Of a DNA stretch of 64,000 bases, positions 46,101 through 58,320 are shown piece by piece. Positions within the stretch are counted from its first letter, which is position 1, and every line of letters starts with the position of its first letter. The stretch is from Fomes fomentarius (taxonomy: Eukaryota; Basidiomycota; Agaricomycetes; Polyporales; Polyporaceae): positions 496,001 to 560,000 of the forward strand of contig JABYQN010000008.1 in the NCBI GenBank assembly GCA_022606135.1, read 5' to 3'. Position numbers and translations under genes: made by a program. Under the pieces are notes generated by a model. It was given only the letters and a program-made list of their open reading frames with translations, was not told where the DNA came from and did no database searches.

Positions 46101-46726
46101 TTGATCACATCCAAGTTGTGAGTCACACATGTTGGAGCTGGTATGGGTGTCTAGACTCTCAAGCTGGGAGGAATGTACGAGGTATGGGTCACTTTGTTGT
46201 AATAAAATGGACACTTTAGCTCATCCCCGAAGACAGTCATTTTGTGGTGCCTATATTTTGTGAGAAATGTTCAGAGATAGACTTTGTGTTCAACGTTCAA
46301 CGTTGGTCCGACGATCTTGTCGTCCAGATTGGGAACCGCCAGATCGCTGCTCACCGAACCTCCAGCAACGCAAAACGCTTATCACCACGAGGTGGGCACC
46401 CGATGCAATGTTATCAACAGTAATTTGGTCGTTAGGACAATAGGCGAAAGCAGGGGTGATGCACGCAATATGAGCACGGCCGTACATGCATATATATGCT
46501 GTCCGAGACGAGCTTCCTCGTGTGACACGCTACAGCTTACGCACTTCATCTTCTACTAGCTCCGTGTATCGTCAATTACCAAAACCATACCACCTCCATA
46601 CCGTCCCACTGACGTGGCTGAACTCCTTTCGTCACCACCAATCTAGCCAACCGTGAGTACGAGCCCCCATTGTGCTACGGGACCTTAACTGATACCCAGC
46701 CAGCTCTTCGGTTTGTCGTGACTATC
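46101..46726. other. Intergenic; no gene seen
   Basis: 3' flank of the J-domain gene and 5' flank of the first F-box-like gene. A possible 5'-UTR intron (GTGAGTACGAGCC at ~46,651 to CAG near 46,699) precedes the ATG. Confidence 0.4.
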
Positions 46727-48489
46727 ATGCCGACTCCGCACGCCCTTCTTGTGCACGACATCGTCGAACAGATCGTCCATCATGCTGCCATCGTGGGCAG
46801 TCGCAAAGACTCGAGACGACTTCTTGCACATCTCACGCGGCTTTCCGCAATCTTCCACGATCCGGCTGTGCGCCAGCTGTGGGCGGAGATGGACGGCTTA
46901 GACCCGCTCTTCAACGTTCTCACGAGTTGCAAGCCTATCCCGGGCTCCCGCTCGTTTGTCGGCCTGGACGATGACGACGACGAGGCGGTCGCGGATAGAC
47001 ATCTCCGACGGAATGGCACCATTGAAGAGCAGATCGTCGCGGCCAGTCGTTTTCGCTTGGTAAGAGGCAATGCACCTTAGGGGGCGGGATTGTACTGACG
47101 GATCTATCTCACTAGACGTTGCAGGGAGACATCAAGGCTGATGATATAGCGCGCTTCCGGGAGTACGCCAGCCACATACAGGTTCTCAGCTTGTCTCGAA
47201 CGAGCGTTGTCTCGCTAGAGCCTTCATGTTGGACCCCCCTGGTACAGCAAGTCGGTAATCCACTCCTCCCATATCTTCGCAAGCTAGCGCTTCCGGTGAT
47301 GCCGCCGTACCCAGAGGAATCCCTCCTCCACGTCTCGCCTTCGGTTCGAGAGCTCGCGCTTTCCTTCCCAAATTGGCGCATCCCCGCCCTGGCGAAAGAC
47401 ATTCAGCCCTTTTTGACGGACCTTTTCGCAAGGGCGCCGCATCTGACCTGCTTGAAGCTCGAGTCGGAGTGCTATATGCATCACGACATGGAGGACGAAC
47501 GATTCGAACCCTGGGGCTCCAGTGTCATGAGCTGGGCGGGATACGCTTACTCAGAAGACGGACGCTCGTTTCGCCGTTTCTGTCAAGCCCTTGCATCGGT
47601 TGCGCAGCTACCGAATCTGGAGACGTTCCACATGGGGTCTATGAACGTCGGGGTAGCAGATGTATCCCTGCTACGCGCTCTGGCTACCCTTCCTCAACTG
47701 CGCGATGCTGCGTTCGCTGTCGATATTGCCCAAGATGAAATAACCGCGGTTGAACCGGGCTTCCGCATGCTCTCTTCTCTTCTGATGTCGAAGGTCTGCC
47801 ACGGTGACGAGTTGCAACCCTTTGACTCTCCCAATCTGCACAACCTTCGGATCTATCACAACGGATATCCCACCCTGGATGCATGCCGCCGAACGCTAGG
47901 GCTAATCGGGCAACGCTTCACGCGCCTCCGCCGTCTCCTTTGGAAGGCACCTTTTTGGGAGTACACTCTCAATGGAGCGCTGAGTGACTTCCTTATAACC
48001 ACCATCCAGCCGCTCTTCGCCCTCAAAGCCCTCGAGCATCTGACTCTCGACGTAGGCCAAGCCACCGTCCGCGATTCCGACGTCGAAGCGCTAGCTTCTG
48101 GCCTCCCGCATCTGGTCCATCTCTTACTGGAGTACGATAAACGTAGGGAGCGGCGCTCTACCTTGACCGCACGTGCTCTCCTCACGCTTGCTCAAGGCTG
48201 CCCTAATCTCCTCTCGCTCCATATCGGAGGGATCTTTGTTCAAGAGGCCGACGACACATCGCTCGACGCGTATCCGTTTGGCGAGCACGGATTGCAGCTG
48301 CTCTATGTGGCAGACTTGCAATGTAAGGGGTTCAATACGTGCACGATGATCGTGGACAGGATATTCTCGAACCTCGATATTGTGCGGTGTCAAGAACGAT
48401 GCAGCGGCAGGATGCGTTGGTCGAATGCCCTGTGGGCGACTGTACTGGATAGATTGGAAACGTTCCAACGATATCGGAAGGCTTGTTGA
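46727..48489 (+). CDS. F-box-like protein, first of a tandem pair
   Basis: Likely substrate receptor of an SCF-type ubiquitin ligase. Two exons: 46727-47059 and 47116-48489; 568 residues. The first 60 residues carry an F-box-like three-helix pattern (HALLVHDIVEQIVHHA, SRRLLAHLTRLSAIFHD, VRQLWAEM). The rest is leucine-patterned with spaced L--L-L and LP-L units, as in the leucine-rich-like repeats of mushroom F-box families (IQVLSLSRT, LPNLETFHMG, LEHLTLDVG, NLLSLHIGG). The gene at 48,838 has the same intron position and the same exon 2 start (ACG TTG CA-GG), so the two are tandem duplicates. Substrate unknown. Confidence 0.82.
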
Positions 48490-48837
48490 CTTTCCGCGCC
48501 TTATGGCTACTATATTCTTACGATGAAACACGGCGGCCAATCATTTGACCTACTGATTGCGCAGTAGTGTAAGTCGAAGTTTGGACTCAGACTGCCTCCA
48601 CGGACTTCAGATGGCAATTGTAGAACCGATTTTGCATCTTAAGTTACCTACCATCTGTATCAGTTTGATCATGTCTGCTCTGAGTCTGTGCATCTTTGAA
48701 TGATGCCAGTGAATTCTTTTCTCGCTATGACAGAAACCGTGACTCCCCTTATTCAGGCTAGCGCTTCATTGTAATCCGTCACGTCGAGTGTCATTCCTTC
48801 TGAGTGACATCTTTGAGTTCCCCCTGTTTCCACCATC
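48490..48837. other. Short spacer between the two F-box-like genes
   Basis: 348 bp with no separate feature seen. It must hold the terminator of one gene and the promoter of the next. Confidence 0.5.
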
Positions 48838-50588
48838 ATGGCGGCCCCTCACGCTCTTCTCGTGCCCGACATCGTAGAGGAAATCGTCGACCGAGCTGCT
48901 GTTGTAGGTAGCCGAAGGGAGTCGAAACAGCTTCTCGCACGACTCGCGCGCGTAAGCAGTATCTTCCGCGACCCAGCTTTGCGTAGGCTGTGGGCGGAGT
49001 TGATGTTCCTGGATCCCCTGTTCAGGATCCTAACAAATTGCCATCGCAATCTTGGCGCACTTAAACCTGACAGCGTCGAGGATGATGATCCTGAGGCCAA
49101 CAGCGTGGAGAGGATGCTCGGTCACACCTCGAGGGAGGACGGACATGCTCGCTTTCGCCTAGTAAGTGTGGTTGTATATGCATCCATGCTTTCTCCTCTC
49201 CATGGCAAGAGCTGTTCTCATGCTACCATCAGACGTTGCACGGAAATATCCTGACCCAAGACATAGTGCGCTTCCAGCATTACGCCGCCCTCATCCGAGT
49301 CCTGCGTATATCGCGCCGGGTCAACGTATCATCGCTGGAGCCCCCGTCTTGGGACGCGCTTGTCCAACAGGCCGGAGACCCACTTCTTCCTTCTCTTCGA
49401 GAACTCACACTACCGGTAATGCCGCCATATCCCGTCCAGTCCAGATTCCACGTCTCTCCGTCCCTCCGGGAACTTACGATCACGTTTCCAAAATGGGACA
49501 TAGTCTCTTTGACCGACAACATTCAGAACTTATTCGACTCTCTCTTCGCGAGGGCCCCTCAACTCACCCGCTTGAGAATCGAATCGGAGACCTACATGTA
49601 CCGCCGCATGGAGGACGAGCTGTTCCATCCCTGGTGCTACAACGGCAAATGGGAGCTTGAACGGCGGACGGGCGAACAAGCTCAGGGAGCATTCTCTGCA
49701 GCATTGTCATCAGTTGATCAGCTTCAACACCTAGAGCTTTTTCACATGATCGCAATGAATACGGCGGTAGCGGATGCGAGTCTGCTTCGTGCGCTGTCAC
49801 TCCTACCCAACCTCCACGACGTCGCGTTTGGAATACATGTATGTGAACAAGCGATACGCTCGGTTCAGCCAGGCTTCCAGCACCTCACCTCTCTCGCCCT
49901 CTCCAATGTGCACCGCGGTGACGAGCTGCAAGTGTTCAACTCACCTCTCCTACATAGTCTTTCCATCTACCACACCGAATCCCCCAACGTCGACGAGTGT
50001 CTTCGAACGCTCACCTCCATTGGCCAACGATTCGCACATATCCGTCGTCTCGTTTGGAAGGCGCCCTTCAGACCCGAACACCTCGGCAATGGCATGGACA
50101 TCTTTGTCTCCCTGGTGAGACCGATGTTCTCGCTACACGCTCTTGAAACTTTGGATCTCGATATCGGCGTCGTTACCGTCCACGATCGCGACATCGCCAC
50201 ACTTGCTGCTGGTCTTCCGCACCTCCAAGACTTCAAGCTCAAGGTCTACAAGTCAGAGCACGATCGACGCGCAGGACTGACCGCTGGGGCTCTCCTGGCG
50301 CTCGCGCAAGGTTGCCCTGGCCTCGTCTCGCTGTACATGGAGGGAGTGTACGTCCCCGAGTCGGACTACCCTGCGATTGAGAGATACTTCTTCGGCCACG
50401 GTCTGCGTTCGCTGTACATTGCCGGCTTGGAGTTCAAGGCAGAGAGTTACTGCGCGATGATTGTCGACATGATCTTCCCATATCTGGACATCGCTGAGTG
50501 TCGGAAGCGGGTCAAGGAGATGTATTGGCCTTGTGAATCGTGGGTCGCTATTGTGGATAAGTTGGAAGCGTTTCATGCGACCCGTTAG
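48838..50588 (+). CDS. F-box-like protein, second of a tandem pair
   Basis: Two exons: 48838-49161 and 49233-50588; 559 residues. Starts MAAPHALLVPDIVEEIVDRA and continues with SKQLLARLARVSSIFRD and RRLWAEL, an F-box-like N-terminus close to its neighbour's. The repeat-like part aligns throughout (PLLPSLRELTLPVMPPYPVQ here, PLLPYLRKLALPVMPPYPEE there; FAHIRRLVWKAPF versus FTRLRRLLWKAPF). The ends also match (CAMIVDMIFPYLDI versus CTMIVDRIFSNLDI). Divergence is moderate, so the duplication is not very recent. Both copies look intact. Confidence 0.82.
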
Positions 50589-51866
50589 GGGAGTTGAACG
50601 TTGAACCTGCTCGTGGATCTTCATGTCGTGCTTGGTGGTGGTGCTGCTTTTCCTTGTTGACGTTCCTCCTTCGCGATCTAAGATTGTATATGTGGTGGTA
50701 GCTACGAATACATGTTATAGATCTGGCTCAGTAATCTCCTTGTCGCAGCTCAGGTTGACATGGCATGTCACATCTATGGATTGCGGATTGAGAATTATGG
50801 TAACAACGACAACACGCAGAAAAACAGCATTTCCCGTGCATATGGGCAACGGTATGGGAGCGGTATGGGGCAAAGATATGACCTGACCATAAGGTATTCA
50901 TTATCACCTCGACTGTACAATATACACGTTGCCTCAGTTGCATTCATGGTAAATACTGAGATCCGAGTACTGGGAACTATCCTGCAAACTGTGTATGATA
51001 TCGAGGTGACACACGACAAGGTGCAATGATCCCGGCAAGGTTATGGGTGTATGCAACAGCTCCGTTGAGTCCGTCACATGCAACAGCAAAGACCAATGAG
51101 GTAGACCCCATACCAATGGACTCGACACCCTCGTTGCCCTGCAGGCCTCAAAACTGCATGTAAACATTCCATTTCGACTCAAACACCAAGTCCGACGCTG
51201 CGCCGGAGTAGAACTCGTACTGCTCGGTATACTTCGTCTGGTCTATGCAATTCATCGGTCCGGGTATATGTGCATGAGCACGGCTGGCTGACATCATGTA
51301 CACAGTGAGAGTGTCTTGAATCCTGCCTTTGCCACGGCCATATATCAGGTCACACATTCTGTTATGCCACGACTCGGAACCCCCGCGCAAGGGCAGCCAA
51401 ATCGGACCTTCTAACGGAGGCGTGCTTGCGAGATTGGAAATCTCCTGACAACTTATCATGAGTTAAACTCCCATACTCACCCATACAGCTTGCCTTACAC
51501 TTACCTGAAGATAAGCGTTACTGGGATACCCTCCAATGCAGTCGAATGAACATATACATAATGGTGAGTGCGCACTACGCGGTTGGAACGTTTCGTACCG
51601 TCTCAGTAGCACGTTGTCTATGTGGAGATCACATGAAAGTTGAGTAAGTGACACTAAGAGCAGCATCTTACTGACGTATTTCCATTTCCATGTCAAACAA
51701 GATGGATAGCATTGGAGTCTGTTCGTAGTCTTTGATAGGGAGTCAACTTCACAGGCGCCGGACCGTATAGCCGAGCGCCTACAATTATCGGATGGGTTCA
51801 CAACTTGAACTTCACATCGACTTGAAACCGCTCTTTCACTATCGTTCAAACTTGTTCTACATCAGG
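50589..51866. other. Intergenic with a possible minus-strand gene fragment
   Basis: On minus, GGYPSNAYLQ (51,529-51,502 region), a GTAAGT intron and then 51,450-51,148 (EISNLASTPPLEGPIWLPLR ... MNCIDQTKYTEQYEFYSGAA ... KWNVYMQF, TAG) read as the spliced C-terminal part of a protein I do not recognise. Its 5' part would lie at 51,560-51,850, just beside the divergent racemase start, but no clean N-terminus appears. It may be a truncated gene. The rest, 50,600-51,140, is empty. Confidence 0.4.
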
Positions 51867-52592
51867 ATGAGCTCAAGGAGCGTGGAAAATGCGACGACGA
51901 TACTTATCATCAACCCCAACTCTTCAGAGTCGATGACAAGAGCCCTCGAGCCCATCCTCGCCGATCTTCTGCACCCAACACTCACCCTGCGTTACCACAC
52001 TGGCCCAAAGCAAGCACCGCCCTCTGTGGACGATTACTCAACGTCCGTCGCGTCGGCGGCCCATACATTCGACTCGCTCGTCCCACGTTTAGGTCGCACA
52101 GAGCAGGTCGACGCGTACCTCGTAGCATGCTTTTCCGACCATCCCCTGGTCGAGATGCTCAGAGAACACACGACCAAGCCGGTCCTCGGCATCTTTGAAG
52201 CGTCCATAATGCATGCGCTAGGGCTGGGGCAGCCGTTCGGGATAGTAACGACCGGGAAGTATTGGGAGGGAGCGCTGAAAAATGGTGTCAAAAGGATTTT
52301 CGGCGCTGGGGATCTCGGGGGAGCGTTCCTGGGCGTCGCAAGCACCGGAATGACCGCGCTGGAGTTGCACAAGATGGATGCGGACGTAGTGGCGGAGAGG
52401 ATCGCAGCGGCTGCGTCCCTGCTTGTCATGCGGGGGGCGAAAACTGTCATCATGGGATGCGCTGGCATGAGTGGTATGGAGGACGCCGTACGGGCTGGGT
52501 GCGCCGGCGAACCCGTTCGCATCCTGGACGCAGTGAGGAGCGGGGTAACGATGTTGGAGGGTTTGGTCCGTGCGAGCAGCGCAAGGCGATGA
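51867..52592 (+). CDS. Asp/Glu/hydantoin racemase-family protein
   Basis: Single exon, 241 residues. ILIINPNSSESMT at the N-terminus and two catalytic-type cysteines, in YLVACFSDH and VIMGCAGMSGMED, are the hallmark of the family, which includes hydantoin racemase and yeast Dcg1. These enzymes interconvert stereoisomers by proton transfer between the two Cys; the fungal substrate is uncertain, with allantoin-related compounds suspected for Dcg1. GPKQAPPSVDDY and FGIVTTGKYWEG are further conserved spots. The start ATG at 51867 is preferred over the upstream in-frame non-ATG opening. Both Cys are present, so activity is expected. Confidence 0.88.
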   Translation: MSSRSVENATTILIINPNSSESMTRALEPILADLLHPTLTLRYHTGPKQAPPSVDDYSTSVASAAHTFDSLVPRLGRTEQVDAYLVACFSDHPLVEMLREHTTKPVLGIFEASIMHALGLGQPFGIVTTGKYWEGALKNGVKRIFGAGDLGGAFLGVASTGMTALELHKMDADVVAERIAAAASLLVMRGAKTVIMGCAGMSGMEDAVRAGCAGEPVRILDAVRSGVTMLEGLVRASSARR

Positions 52593-53076
52593 AGCCGGTG
52601 TTCTCCCATCACCATCACCATCGTTTGCTCCAGATACGGCTCGCGAGGTGTTGTGAGACTCACGCTAGATCAATACAACAGTTTCGCCGCAACACAGCAC
52701 GGAAGACTTCACGGCATCCAGGTCGTTGAAAGCCGAGAGATACAAGGATGTTGCCTTCATGCCAAACGTGAATTAAGGCTGGGGAAGTGTGATGCGACCG
52801 CCATATCGTCGTTGTGGGTGTCGACGATGGAGGAAGGACTTGAATGAGATGGATTATAGACTGAGAGCAGTAGTGGATAGACAAAACACAACAAGAGTGG
52901 GGGCTGAATGAAACAAGCCAAGTCATTGAGCCTCAGATGAGTCGGCGCCTCAAAGACAGGTGAATCAACTTGATTTCAGATTTACTCTCCGCTTAAACCG
53001 CCCCCGCACAACCGTCGCCTCCGGTTGTACGCAACGACGAACCCCTTCTGACCTCCAATCTCTTGCTTTACGACCC
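52593..53076. other. Intergenic; no gene seen
   Basis: Frames on both strands are short and overlap. This is 3' flank of the racemase gene and promoter of the F-BAR gene. Confidence 0.4.
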
Positions 53077-56000
53077 ATGATGTCTGCACGACGACAGGCG
53101 TCGACGACCTCCCTCTCACGATACGCACGAGCCGGTTCTCCCGACTTTACGAACAGATCTACCGACTTCTGCAATGCGTTCTGGGGTCTCGGAGATGGCG
53201 GAGTTGACGTGCTCTTCGCGCGCATGCGGGGAGCGATGCGGACGATGGAAGAGTTGAAGACGTTTTGGAAGGAGAGGTGAGTACATTGGTTGACTGGTCA
53301 GAATGTGGTTGACGCGAGGAGTAGAGCGATTATCGAGGAGCAATACGCCAAGCGTCTGGCGACCCTCGCTAGATGCACGCTAGGGAGGGATGAGATAGGG
53401 TGCGTATATTTCCATTTGCAGCACACAATGTGGCACTCATAATTCTCATTAGCGAGCTACGGACATCTTTGGATACGCTCAAACAGGAGACGGACAAACA
53501 GGCGCAAGCGCACCAAGTCGTCGCTCAGGCCATCAAGGCAGACCTCGAGGGGCATGCGACGGCTTTCATAGCGAAGCAGCAGCAACACAAGCGCGGTATT
53601 CAGGCGCAGATCGAAAAGGAGTTCAAGAACAAGCAGACTCAGGAGGGCTATGTCGCTCGTGCTAGGGAGAAGTACGAGGCCGACTGCATGCGGATCAACT
53701 CCTATACCGCCCAGAGTACCCTCATTCAAGGTAGGGACCTGGAGAAGGTTCATTTGAAGCTCGAGCGAGCACAGCAGACGGTTCAGGCGAATCAGCGGGA
53801 CTACGCCAACTTTGCTCGTGCGCTCCAGGACACGTTGCAGAAATGGGAGCACAATTGGAAGGCATTCTGTGATAGCTGCCAGGATCTCGAGGAAGAGCGC
53901 ATCGAATTCATGAAGGATAATATGTGGGCGTACGCGAACGCGGTCTCCACCGTGTGCGTGTCGGACGATGAGGTACGTACAGTAATTCTGCCCGCACTCT
54001 TTGAATGCGGCTCAATGGCCTTTGTTAGTCCTGCGAGAAGCTCCGTTTGGCCCTGGAACAGCTTGAAGTTGAACGCGATATGGAGAACTTTGTACGCGAT
54101 TACGGCACTGGGAACGGCATTCCCGACCCCCCTCCCTTCGTTGACTACGCGAGCCCAGAGGCACAGCCCTCGTCAACACAGCGCCCAACGACCCATATTT
54201 CCAACTTCGCTCGCCAGTCGCAACGCCCTAGGCAACCCACACAACCCGGGCAGAATCCACAACCTGAGCCCGAGGAGGAGCCTGTCAACTACACTGGCGT
54301 AGGCGCAGGTGGCAATCGCGGCTCCGTTGTAGATCCTCAGTTGCAACGGTCACAGACACAGAGTAGGGCCAGTACGCGTGGTCAAGACATAGCCCAACCG
54401 CAGCCGCAGTCGAACGGTGTTTACACCAACGGACGTGCTACGCCTAACGTCGGTACCCGCTCCGCAGACGCTCAAGCAGATCCCATCGACCCAACTGCGA
54501 AGACCATGCTCAAAGTAGGCTCAAACGCATACGAGGTTAACCTTGACCGGGATCCGCAGGCCCATGCTGGCTCGACTGGTGGTGGCTCGGCAATTGCTAC
54601 TCGTGTTGGCCAGGATGACGATCCGCTCGCCCAGCAGATGAATCAACTCAAGAATGCTGCTGGGGGTAGCGTCCGTCGCAGTGGCCAATGGAAGCCCTCA
54701 CAGCAGCAGTCTCCTCCTGGCGGGTCTGGTTTGAGGCGTGATCCCAACGGCAAGCTATCTCCCCCTCCTGGCGGCGCTCCACCTGTGCGGGACTACCGTA
54801 ATTCGGCCGAGATCGTCGTGGGGTACCCACCTCAGGCAGCAACATCGCGCCCGGCGTCGCCGAACCCGCCGACCAATGTGTTTATGAAACCGCCATCACA
54901 AAACTCTGCCGCTGGATCTACGGTCTCCGTCCAGAACGTGCTCGCGGATTACCAACAGTCCCTTCCCGGAGAGGGCAAGTCCATCAGCCGTTCGAACAGT
55001 CGCTCGAACAGCATCTCCGTCCCGCCCACGGAGGCATCAAGCATCCGCGGCCGCCCTCTCAGTTCGGAGAGTGGGCGGGCTGGTATCGGAGCTCAGGGTC
55101 GCAGCACAAGCCCTCAGCCATTTGCCTCTGTCTCGCGGAGCGCAAGTCCTGCTATGCAACCCATTGCCAACAACCGCAACAGCTTCGGTCGTCCGCCCAC
55201 TGGCAACGGTCCTCCTCCTGGTCACGGCCACGCTCACTCTAGTTCTACTACTCGAGGTGGCTCGATATCTATTCCTGCTCAGCCCGCGCATCAGCAGCGT
55301 CCAACTAGCCCAAGCATTGGCATTCAACTCGATCCAACAGGGCGCGTTGTTGCGGATGACATGGCGAACAACTACCGTCAACCCCAGCATGCGCCTCCTC
55401 AGATCCCACCTCCTCAAGCGCCGTATGGCGCGCCCCAACCTCAGCAAGTCCCAGGTGCCCAGCCCCAGCGTCGTCCGAGCTACAGCGGGCCTGCCGCCAA
55501 CGTGTCATACGCGCCTCCGCCTCAACAGTACCCTCCTGGCGGTGGGCCTATGTACAACCCTCCGCCGCCGCAAGCGCCGTCGCAATATGGGGCACCAGCG
55601 CCCGTCCAGCAGCCAGGATACGGAGCGCCTCCGCAGCAGCAATACGGTTCCCAGATCTACCAGCCGCCGCCGCCGCAGGGTTATGCTCAGCCGCCGGGTA
55701 ATGCGCTGGTGCAGCAACGTGGGGTCAACGGTGGTTACTATCCGCAAACCCAGCAACCTGTGCAGCAATATCGGCCGCCCAGCCCGCGTGCGCCGTCTCC
55801 TCAACCTCCAGCGAACCAGCCGCCGCCGACTGGGCAGTACACCGACGACGGCCGTGGGGTTCTATTCTATGGTGCGTGATGTCGACGTACATGTGTGTAC
55901 GTATCGGGTAGTTTGCTGACGATCGCGTTGTTTTTGCAGTCAAGGCGATGTACAACTACCGTGCGACGATCGACGAGGAGTTCGATTTCCAGGAAGGAGA

Positions 56001-56118
56001 CATCATCGCAGTCACTGCCACGCCTGAAGATGGGTGGTGGAGCGGCGAGCTACTGGACGAGACGCGTAGGCAGCCGGGTAGGCATATCTTCCCGAGCAAC
56101 TTCGTCTGTCTGTTCTGA
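53077..56118 (+). CDS. F-BAR and SH3 domain protein (Cdc15/Imp2/Hof1-like)
   Basis: Membrane-curving scaffold, in yeasts a core part of the cytokinetic ring and septum. Five exons: 53077-53276, 53325-53399, 53453-53972, 54029-55871, 55940-56118; 938 residues. The FCH/F-BAR coiled-coil covers about 25-290 (DFCNAFWGLGDGGVDVL; IIEEQYAKRLATLARCTLG; KQETDKQAQAHQVVAQAIKA; FMKDNMWAYANAVSTVCVSD). Residues about 300-878 are a disordered linker rich in Pro, Gln and Ser, with a late stretch of PPPQ-type repeats. The SH3 domain fills the last exon (AMYNYRATIDEEFDFQEGD, DGWWSGEL, IFPSNFVCLF). Exon 4 carries the whole linker. The architecture is complete for the PCH family; which of Cdc15, Imp2 or Hof1 is closest needs an alignment. 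Confidence 0.93.
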
Positions 56119-58320
56119 GCGGCGCGAGGTGTGTCTTCAACTCGCCCTTCGCTCTCCTCTACCGTGCGCATGTACATATGTTGGATTGTTCTGATTCTGG
56201 TCACGCACGCTTATTCTCGGTGTTCTGTGCGCTTGTTCCATACAACACTCGTCCCTCCTTACTTGTTGAATTTGCTGATCAACCCATGTCTCCCTCACTC
56301 TTTTCCCCCGTACGTTTGCCAGCTTGTTTTTATACACACTGTGTTTGTCACTATCTGTGTCTGTTGCCTCTCCCTTACTTTACCTAATCTCTTTTCTCCT
56401 CTGTCCCGACCTCTGCCACTGTCACGACATGCTCTCATCTGTTTCCCTAGTAGCCACGTCGATCGATGGAATTACATAGCTCTAATTTATTACTTCTCTT
56501 TTGGGTTATATATGCCCCACCCCATATGTCTGCACTGTTCCAGTTGTATACCTCAAATGAGCGTGTTCGCAGATTAAGGAACAACCGCCTAGGCTGAGTG
56601 TTTTTGGGACACGAAGTAATCCAGGTCTCGAATGATCCGCACACTGTCCGATGTGGGTAAAGATATCTGTTGGGCGTGGGCGTAAAGGCGCTATTTTTCA
56701 CCGAGGTTGGTGTCAACAAATTCGGGTGGACGTGTTGTGCTGACTCGGAGATTTACAATCTTTTGGTCTCCTGGCGGGTGCACCGGATACTATAACTGTG
56801 AAGCGCAAACCTAGAACCATGATCTGGTTGTTGTGAAGAGAGGTATAACTTTTGCGATGGACTGAGTAGCCAACGCACCGTTCTGGAACTTGTATCTCAG
56901 CCTCCCTCATCGCTTTTCCAAACAACTTCAAGAAGTTGCTTTTCAAGATGGTTCGAGTCAGACTGCCGCTTGGGTCGCCACCTTCAAATTTCTCGCTCTG
57001 CTCCTCTCCAGTGCAGGCCAGGCCGGGACGAAGTTGCCATCCAACACTGTAATACCGTAGTGAGCTTCTGTTTACATACAGGAGTCACAACCTAACATGT
57101 TCATCCAATCAGCTCCGAGAACGGCGAGCTCCGAGTAGCACCGCCTGAGGACTCCAACTTCATCCTCGCTAAGCGCGCTGCTACCCCCACTCCAAGGCCA
57201 CTCCGGGCAACGTGTGGGGCGCGGTGGACTGAGATTATCACAACTACATCCTCGAGCTCGGCACTACACTCTGTATTGTACCGAGGAGTGGCATTATCAT
57301 GTATGTCACTCTGTCCGCACGATCGTGAAGGGCTTCGCGGTCGGCATCGAGGACACGGCGTCGTCGTACTGCCAGCCGGGACGTCGCCATGGCGGTCGCG
57401 TGGGCGGTGTTGAACAACTGCCCGCGTGCCCGGGTAATGACTGCGATATCGCTGGTGAACATTGTCCGAACTAGGACTTGTTGCTGAGTTCGGGGTTGTT
57501 GGTGCAGTTTTGTTTCTTCAATTGCTCTCAGGATATCAACATGCTGGGGCGAATGGAAACATTCTCATGAAGGTTTCCGGTGCGTGAGGAATAGCGGACG
57601 GAGTTGAAGGCTCGGAGAGAGATGGGTGGGTGTTTTAAGTTAATGAGGCACATCCGAACACTTTCCAGTACACCTTTATAAGCTACTTGCGAGTTGATAG
57701 GTTGCGCCGTACGCCTGTGTCACTGGTATAACGGAGCCATTCCGGATCTTCGGACTACATTTGACGGGTAATCCCTCACACGGTAAACCAGCGCATATAT
57801 GCACAGAGGGTCCTGGTACGAGACTAAGTACAAGCATCTGAAAGATAACACTGCTTCGTATGGTCACATCTACAGTGCTAATTCGCCTACCGACTGAAGT
57901 ACAGATTCATCATGATTAGCCTGCTCCCAGGGCTGATTAGGCTAAGAATTGTGTTCCACATTGATGCCCTAAAAGAGTGTGTTTTCTTGGATGCACGAGC
58001 ACCTTCAAGATCGCCCCCTCGATAATACAGTCAGTGTTGTGTTGTTCCACAGATACGTCTCAACGTCAACGTCGGACAGCAAGACGAATGAGCGAACGGC
58101 CGAGTGTGTGCACCGTCGCAGATCTCCTGCTCTGTCTAACTTCAGGCTAGGTCAGCCTGCGGTAGACGCTGCCACCTAGCCTGATATCGAGCAAATGCGT
58201 CGCCCTGTCGTCTTCCGCGCGAGTGAACGTGAGCTGTACGCTACGGCTCGCGTCTCCAAACGTGCGCGATCCGTCCGGCCACGAGCTCGCACTGTTTTTG
58301 GCGCAATCAAACGGCATCCT
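56119..58320. other. Gene-poor region; 3' part includes mirror of the HET 3' end
   Basis: Pyrimidine-rich 3' UTR-like sequence to about 56,580, then nothing recognisable to about 58,030. Between about 58,040 and 58,320 the minus strand continues the homology to the 3' end of the second HET gene (see the third HET gene). A plus frame at 57,214-57,474 is unassigned. Confidence 0.4.

Noticed and set aside
45164..46126. 320-codon minus-strand frame over the J-domain gene
   Set aside because: Antisense to exon 3; Ser/Arg/Leu bias comes from the Arg-Glu repeat on the other strand.
55037..55447. Arg-rich minus-strand frame over the F-BAR linker
   Set aside because: Shadow of the Pro/Gln/Ser linker in exon 4.
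57214..57474. 86-codon frame (VKGFAVGIEDTASSY)
   Set aside because: Faintly resembles conserved polymerase wording but no flanking homology could be read; too weak to call.
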